The notes below the pieces were generated by a model. That model was not told where the DNA came from and made no database searches. It saw only the letters and a program-made list of their open reading frames with translations. From Deltaproteobacteria bacterium (lineage in GTDB: Bacteria > Desulfobacterota_B > Binatia > UBA9968), in contig JACPSF010000180.1 of assembly GCA_016193385.1 (NCBI GenBank), positions 1 through 16,920 on the forward strand: DNA of 16,920 nucleotides, read 5' to 3'. Below, in pieces: positions 15,156-16,920 of the stretch (within the stretch, counting starts at the first letter, position 1; each line of letters opens with the position of its first letter). The position numbers and the translations under genes are program-made.

Positions 15156-15184
15156 ACGATAGGTGGGCTGGCTAACGTTGTCAA
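15156..15184 (-). promoter_or_regulatory. Sigma70-like promoter of SBP3
   Basis: On the minus strand TTGACA (15184-15179), a 17-bp spacer and TATCGT (15161-15156) lie about 70 bp before ATG 15083. The -35 is perfect and the -10 matches 4 of 6. It is divergent from the promoter at 15227-15255, with 42 bp between the two -35 boxes. Confidence 0.55.
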
Positions 15185-15226
15185 GTGCGTTTTTAAACCT
15201 GCAAGACGGGCTGCTTGGAGGGTTCG

Positions 15227-15255
15227 TTGACACGGTACGGCACCCATGTTAGAGG
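15227..15255 (+). promoter_or_regulatory. Promoter of SBP4, copy 1 of a repeated promoter
   Basis: TTGACA (15227-15232), a 17-bp spacer ending in TGT (extended -10) and TAGAGG (15250-15255), 37 bp from -10 to ATG 15287. The same TTGACAC, CATGTTAGAGGC and spacing recur at 16539-16567 before the permease. Confidence 0.55.
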
Positions 15256-15286
15256 CTGCCTATCGAATCTGCGAGGAGGGTCCTCT

Positions 15287-16411
15287 ATGTCGATTAGAGC
15301 CAGGTTCCGTATTTTGAGCCGCTTGTTTCTCTCCGTTGGCGGCGCGGCGCTTCTGAGCCTCGGACCTGCAGCCCATGCGCAAACGCGTTCCCCTGCGCTG
15401 CAAAAGGTGATTGATGAAGCCAAGAAGGAAGGCGTAATGACGATCCAGTGGTCGGCGGGTCGTTTGGGCGGTGATGCCGGACTGCGGCAATTGCTCGAGG
15501 CCATGAACAAGAGGTACGGCACCAGCATCAAGCTCCAGTTCACTCCAGGCCCAGATTTCAACACGATGCTGAACAAGATTACCCAGGAAAAGATTGGGGG
15601 CCAGCGGTCGAGCAGCGATATCTTCATCGGCACCTCCAATCACATCGCCGAAGGGACGAACGACGGCACACTCAGACAGGTGGATTGGAACGGCATCCTC
15701 GAGCGGCCCGCGCCCTCGGACGCGAACATGGACAGGGTCGCGCCCAAAGGGGGAGGGATCGCGATTGCGTCCCGGATAGTGGGCATCACCTCCAATACCA
15801 ATTTGGTCAAAGGGGATGACGTGCCAGACAGCATGGAGGACGTTTTCAAACCCAAGTGGAAGGGGCGGATTGCCTCCACGCCTTTTGCCACCGGGCTTTA
15901 TCAGTTCGCCATGCAGGACATGCTCGGTTACGAGTACATGAAGAAGTACACGCAGAGGCTGGCTCGGCAAATCGGCGGGCTGATTAGCTGTAATGTGGTG
16001 GAGCGCGTGGCCAGCGGCGAGTTTGCGATGCTGGTCTTCGATTGCGGCCACGACGATGCCGTCAGGTACAAGAGGCGCGGCGCGCCGGTGGACTCAACGC
16101 CGGTCAAGGAAATCGCCCGCATCAACATCACTTATTTTGGCATTCCCGAGCACGCGCAGCATCCGAATACGGGCATCCTGTTTTCGAACTTCCTCAACAC
16201 CGAGGAGGGTCAGAAGCTGCAGTGGAAGCTGGCAGGCCATGATCTCCACATCTATCCCGAGGCCCTGACGCGAAAGCCGGTGGAGAAGGTTATTAAGGCG
16301 CGCGGGAAGCTCGTCATCGATACGGTGCAGCGAGAGATTGAGCTCGGACACGAGGGTATCAACAAAATCAGGGACGAGTTCATAAAAATACTGAAAGAGG
16401 GCGGCAGGTAA
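15287..16411 (+). CDS. ABC transporter periplasmic substrate-binding protein, Fe3+/AfuA type (SBP4)
   Basis: A 374-residue SBP likely to serve the permease that begins at 16598. ATG 15287 is chosen over the in-frame ATG 15215 because GAGGAGGG (15273-15280) lies 6 nt before it and the earlier start would precede the promoter. The signal peptide runs to about residue 30 (cleavage AHA|QT). The mature protein opens with LQKVIDEAKKEGVMTIQWS and later has the family's PHPN-type block as AQHPNTGILFSNFLNTEEGQK. Two cysteines in the second lobe (ISCNVVER and VFDCGHDD) could form a disulfide. It is homologous to SBP1 and SBP2 but more divergent from them than they are from each other. Ligand unknown. 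Confidence 0.88.
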   Translation: MSIRARFRILSRLFLSVGGAALLSLGPAAHAQTRSPALQKVIDEAKKEGVMTIQWSAGRLGGDAGLRQLLEAMNKRYGTSIKLQFTPGPDFNTMLNKITQEKIGGQRSSSDIFIGTSNHIAEGTNDGTLRQVDWNGILERPAPSDANMDRVAPKGGGIAIASRIVGITSNTNLVKGDDVPDSMEDVFKPKWKGRIASTPFATGLYQFAMQDMLGYEYMKKYTQRLARQIGGLISCNVVERVASGEFAMLVFDCGHDDAVRYKRRGAPVDSTPVKEIARINITYFGIPEHAQHPNTGILFSNFLNTEEGQKLQWKLAGHDLHIYPEALTRKPVEKVIKARGKLVIDTVQREIELGHEGINKIRDEFIKILKEGGR

Positions 16412-16481
16412 TCACCAAAGCTATCCGCTATTTTCAATCTCAGGGTTTTTCTCCCCTACAACTGCGATAATCTCGTTGCAG

Positions 16482-16523
16482 GTCGTCGAAGCGCGCGGCA
16501 AGCTGGCGAATAATTCCGTGCAG
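16482..16523 (+). pseudogene. Possible relic of an SBP 3' end
   Basis: In one frame this stretch reads VVEARGKLANNSVQ, resembling VIKARGKLVIDTVQ near the C-terminus of SBP4 (16289-16330). By hand, 28 of 42 bases match over the 14 aligned codons. It could be what is left of a duplicated SBP gene between SBP4 and the permease. The match is short, so this is tentative. Confidence 0.3.
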
Positions 16524-16538
16524 ACACTTCTCGCCTTG

Positions 16539-16567
16539 TTGACACCCCATGGCTCTCATGTTAGAGG
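16539..16567 (+). promoter_or_regulatory. Promoter of the 16598 permease, copy 2 of a repeated promoter
   Basis: TTGACA (16539-16544), a 17-bp spacer ending in TGT and TAGAGG (16562-16567), 36 bp from -10 to ATG 16598. It matches the SBP4 promoter in the -35, in CATGTTAGAGGC and in spacing, so the permease probably has its own start of transcription rather than relying on read-through from SBP4. Confidence 0.5.
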
Positions 16568-16597
16568 CGGCTTATAGCAGTGACCGTAAGCGGAGAT

Positions 16598-16920
16598 ATG
16601 GAGACGGCGACCACAGCGATTAGAGTTTCCCGGTTGCCCAGGGTAAAGAGCGCCCGGGTATCGCCGCTGCTCCCGTTCGCGGTGCTGCCCATGTTTTTTA
16701 TCATCGGGTTCATTCTGGTGGTCCTGTGGGTAAGCTTTCAGACCGGCGTGATCGGCACGCCCGCGGCGGAATACACGTTGGACAATTATCGGGCGGTTTT
16801 TTCAGACCCGCTGGCGTATGGCGCGCTCGCGAACACTTTCATCTTTGCTGCCGCTACCACGATCGTGGCGCTGGCGATCGGGCTTCCCATCGCTTGGTTG
16901 GCTGAGAGGACGACGCTCGG
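16598..16920 (+). CDS. ABC transporter permease, 5' part (runs off the window)
   Basis: The 107 visible codons encode a basic cytoplasmic N-terminus, a first membrane segment (LLPFAVLPMFFIIGFILVVL, about 24-43), a periplasmic loop with YTLDNYRAVFSDPLAYGALANT and a second segment (FIFAAATTIVALAIGLPIAW). This is the standard opening of Fe3+/spermidine-type permeases and parallels residues 40-120 of the permease at 5874 (LENYYRAYADPIFLQVLLNT). ATG 16598 has CGGAG very close upstream (16591-16595); an in-frame GTG at 16580 is an alternative but would lie only a few bases after the predicted transcription start. It probably works with SBP4. No EAA loop is reached before the window ends. Confidence 0.85.
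   Translation, partial: METATTAIRVSRLPRVKSARVSPLLPFAVLPMFFIIGFILVVLWVSFQTGVIGTPAAEYTLDNYRAVFSDPLAYGALANTFIFAAATTIVALAIGLPIAWLAERTTL

Noticed and set aside
15084..15286. Longer N-termini for SBP3 (ATG 15233) and SBP4 (ATG 15215), which would overlap each other
   Set aside because: Both would bury the signal peptide behind 24-50 residues, precede the predicted promoters and ignore the good ribosome sites at 15091-15095 and 15273-15280.
15260..16051. 263-codon minus-strand frame opposite SBP4
   Set aside because: Shadow of SBP4; no ribosome site and rich in His/Arg/Pro as expected for complement of GC-rich coding DNA.

Overview
The window (16,920 bp) looks like chromosomal DNA of a GC-rich, Gram-negative, probably uncultured bacterium. 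The evidence is the Sec signal peptides, periplasmic-type solute-binding proteins (SBPs), a lipobox protein, strong AGGAGG-type ribosome binding sites, frequent GTG/TTG starts and a dispersed palindromic repeat of the CTTCGAC...CTCAGGGCGAA type. The density of Fe3+/AfuA-type and NMT1-type SBPs together with LigAB-like genes recalls uncultured Deltaproteobacteria/Binatota, Rokubacteria or Tectomicrobia. That placement is a guess. No tRNA, rRNA, CRISPR or transposase was found.

Layout. (1) 46-8808, all on +: SBP1, a leaderless NMT1-like protein, an ABC ATPase with an internal deletion, an alpha/beta hydrolase, SBP2, a two-domain permease and an intact ABC ATPase. SBP2-permease-ATPase2 (4706-8808) is a complete importer. 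SBP1 and ATPase1 are its paralogues but have no permease of their own here. (2) 8837-10047, on -: a LigB-like extradiol dioxygenase followed by a LigA-like small subunit, converging on ATPase2. (3) 10048-10496: a 449-bp gap with divergent promoters and a pair of inverted hairpin repeats. (4) 10497-12749, on +: a lipoprotein and a secreted protein with four Ig/IPT-like domains in A-B-A'-B' order. (5) 12858-15083, on -: an NMT1/SsuA-like SBP and an Fe-type SBP. (6) 15287 to the end, on +: another Fe-type SBP and the start of its permease, divergent from (5).

The genes add up to a scavenging locus: six SBPs of two families, one complete importer plus the beginning of another, a hydrolase and a ring-opening-dioxygenase-like pair. 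A reasonable inference is import and breakdown of an organic, perhaps aromatic or ester-linked, compound. The substrate cannot be read from the sequence.

The strongest unusual signals are: (a) ATPase1 aligns without any gap to ATPase2 except for exactly 29 missing residues that carry Walker B and the D-loop; (b) an identical 19-bp box lies exactly 10 nt upstream of a TTGACA in front of both the NMT1-like gene and the ligB-ligA pair; (c) the LigB homologue keeps both metal-binding histidines but lacks the glutamate ligand and the catalytic histidine; (d) a second repeated promoter (TTGACAC, 17-bp spacer, TAGAGGC) sits before SBP 15287 and permease 16598; (e) the NMT1-like gene appears to start at ATT.
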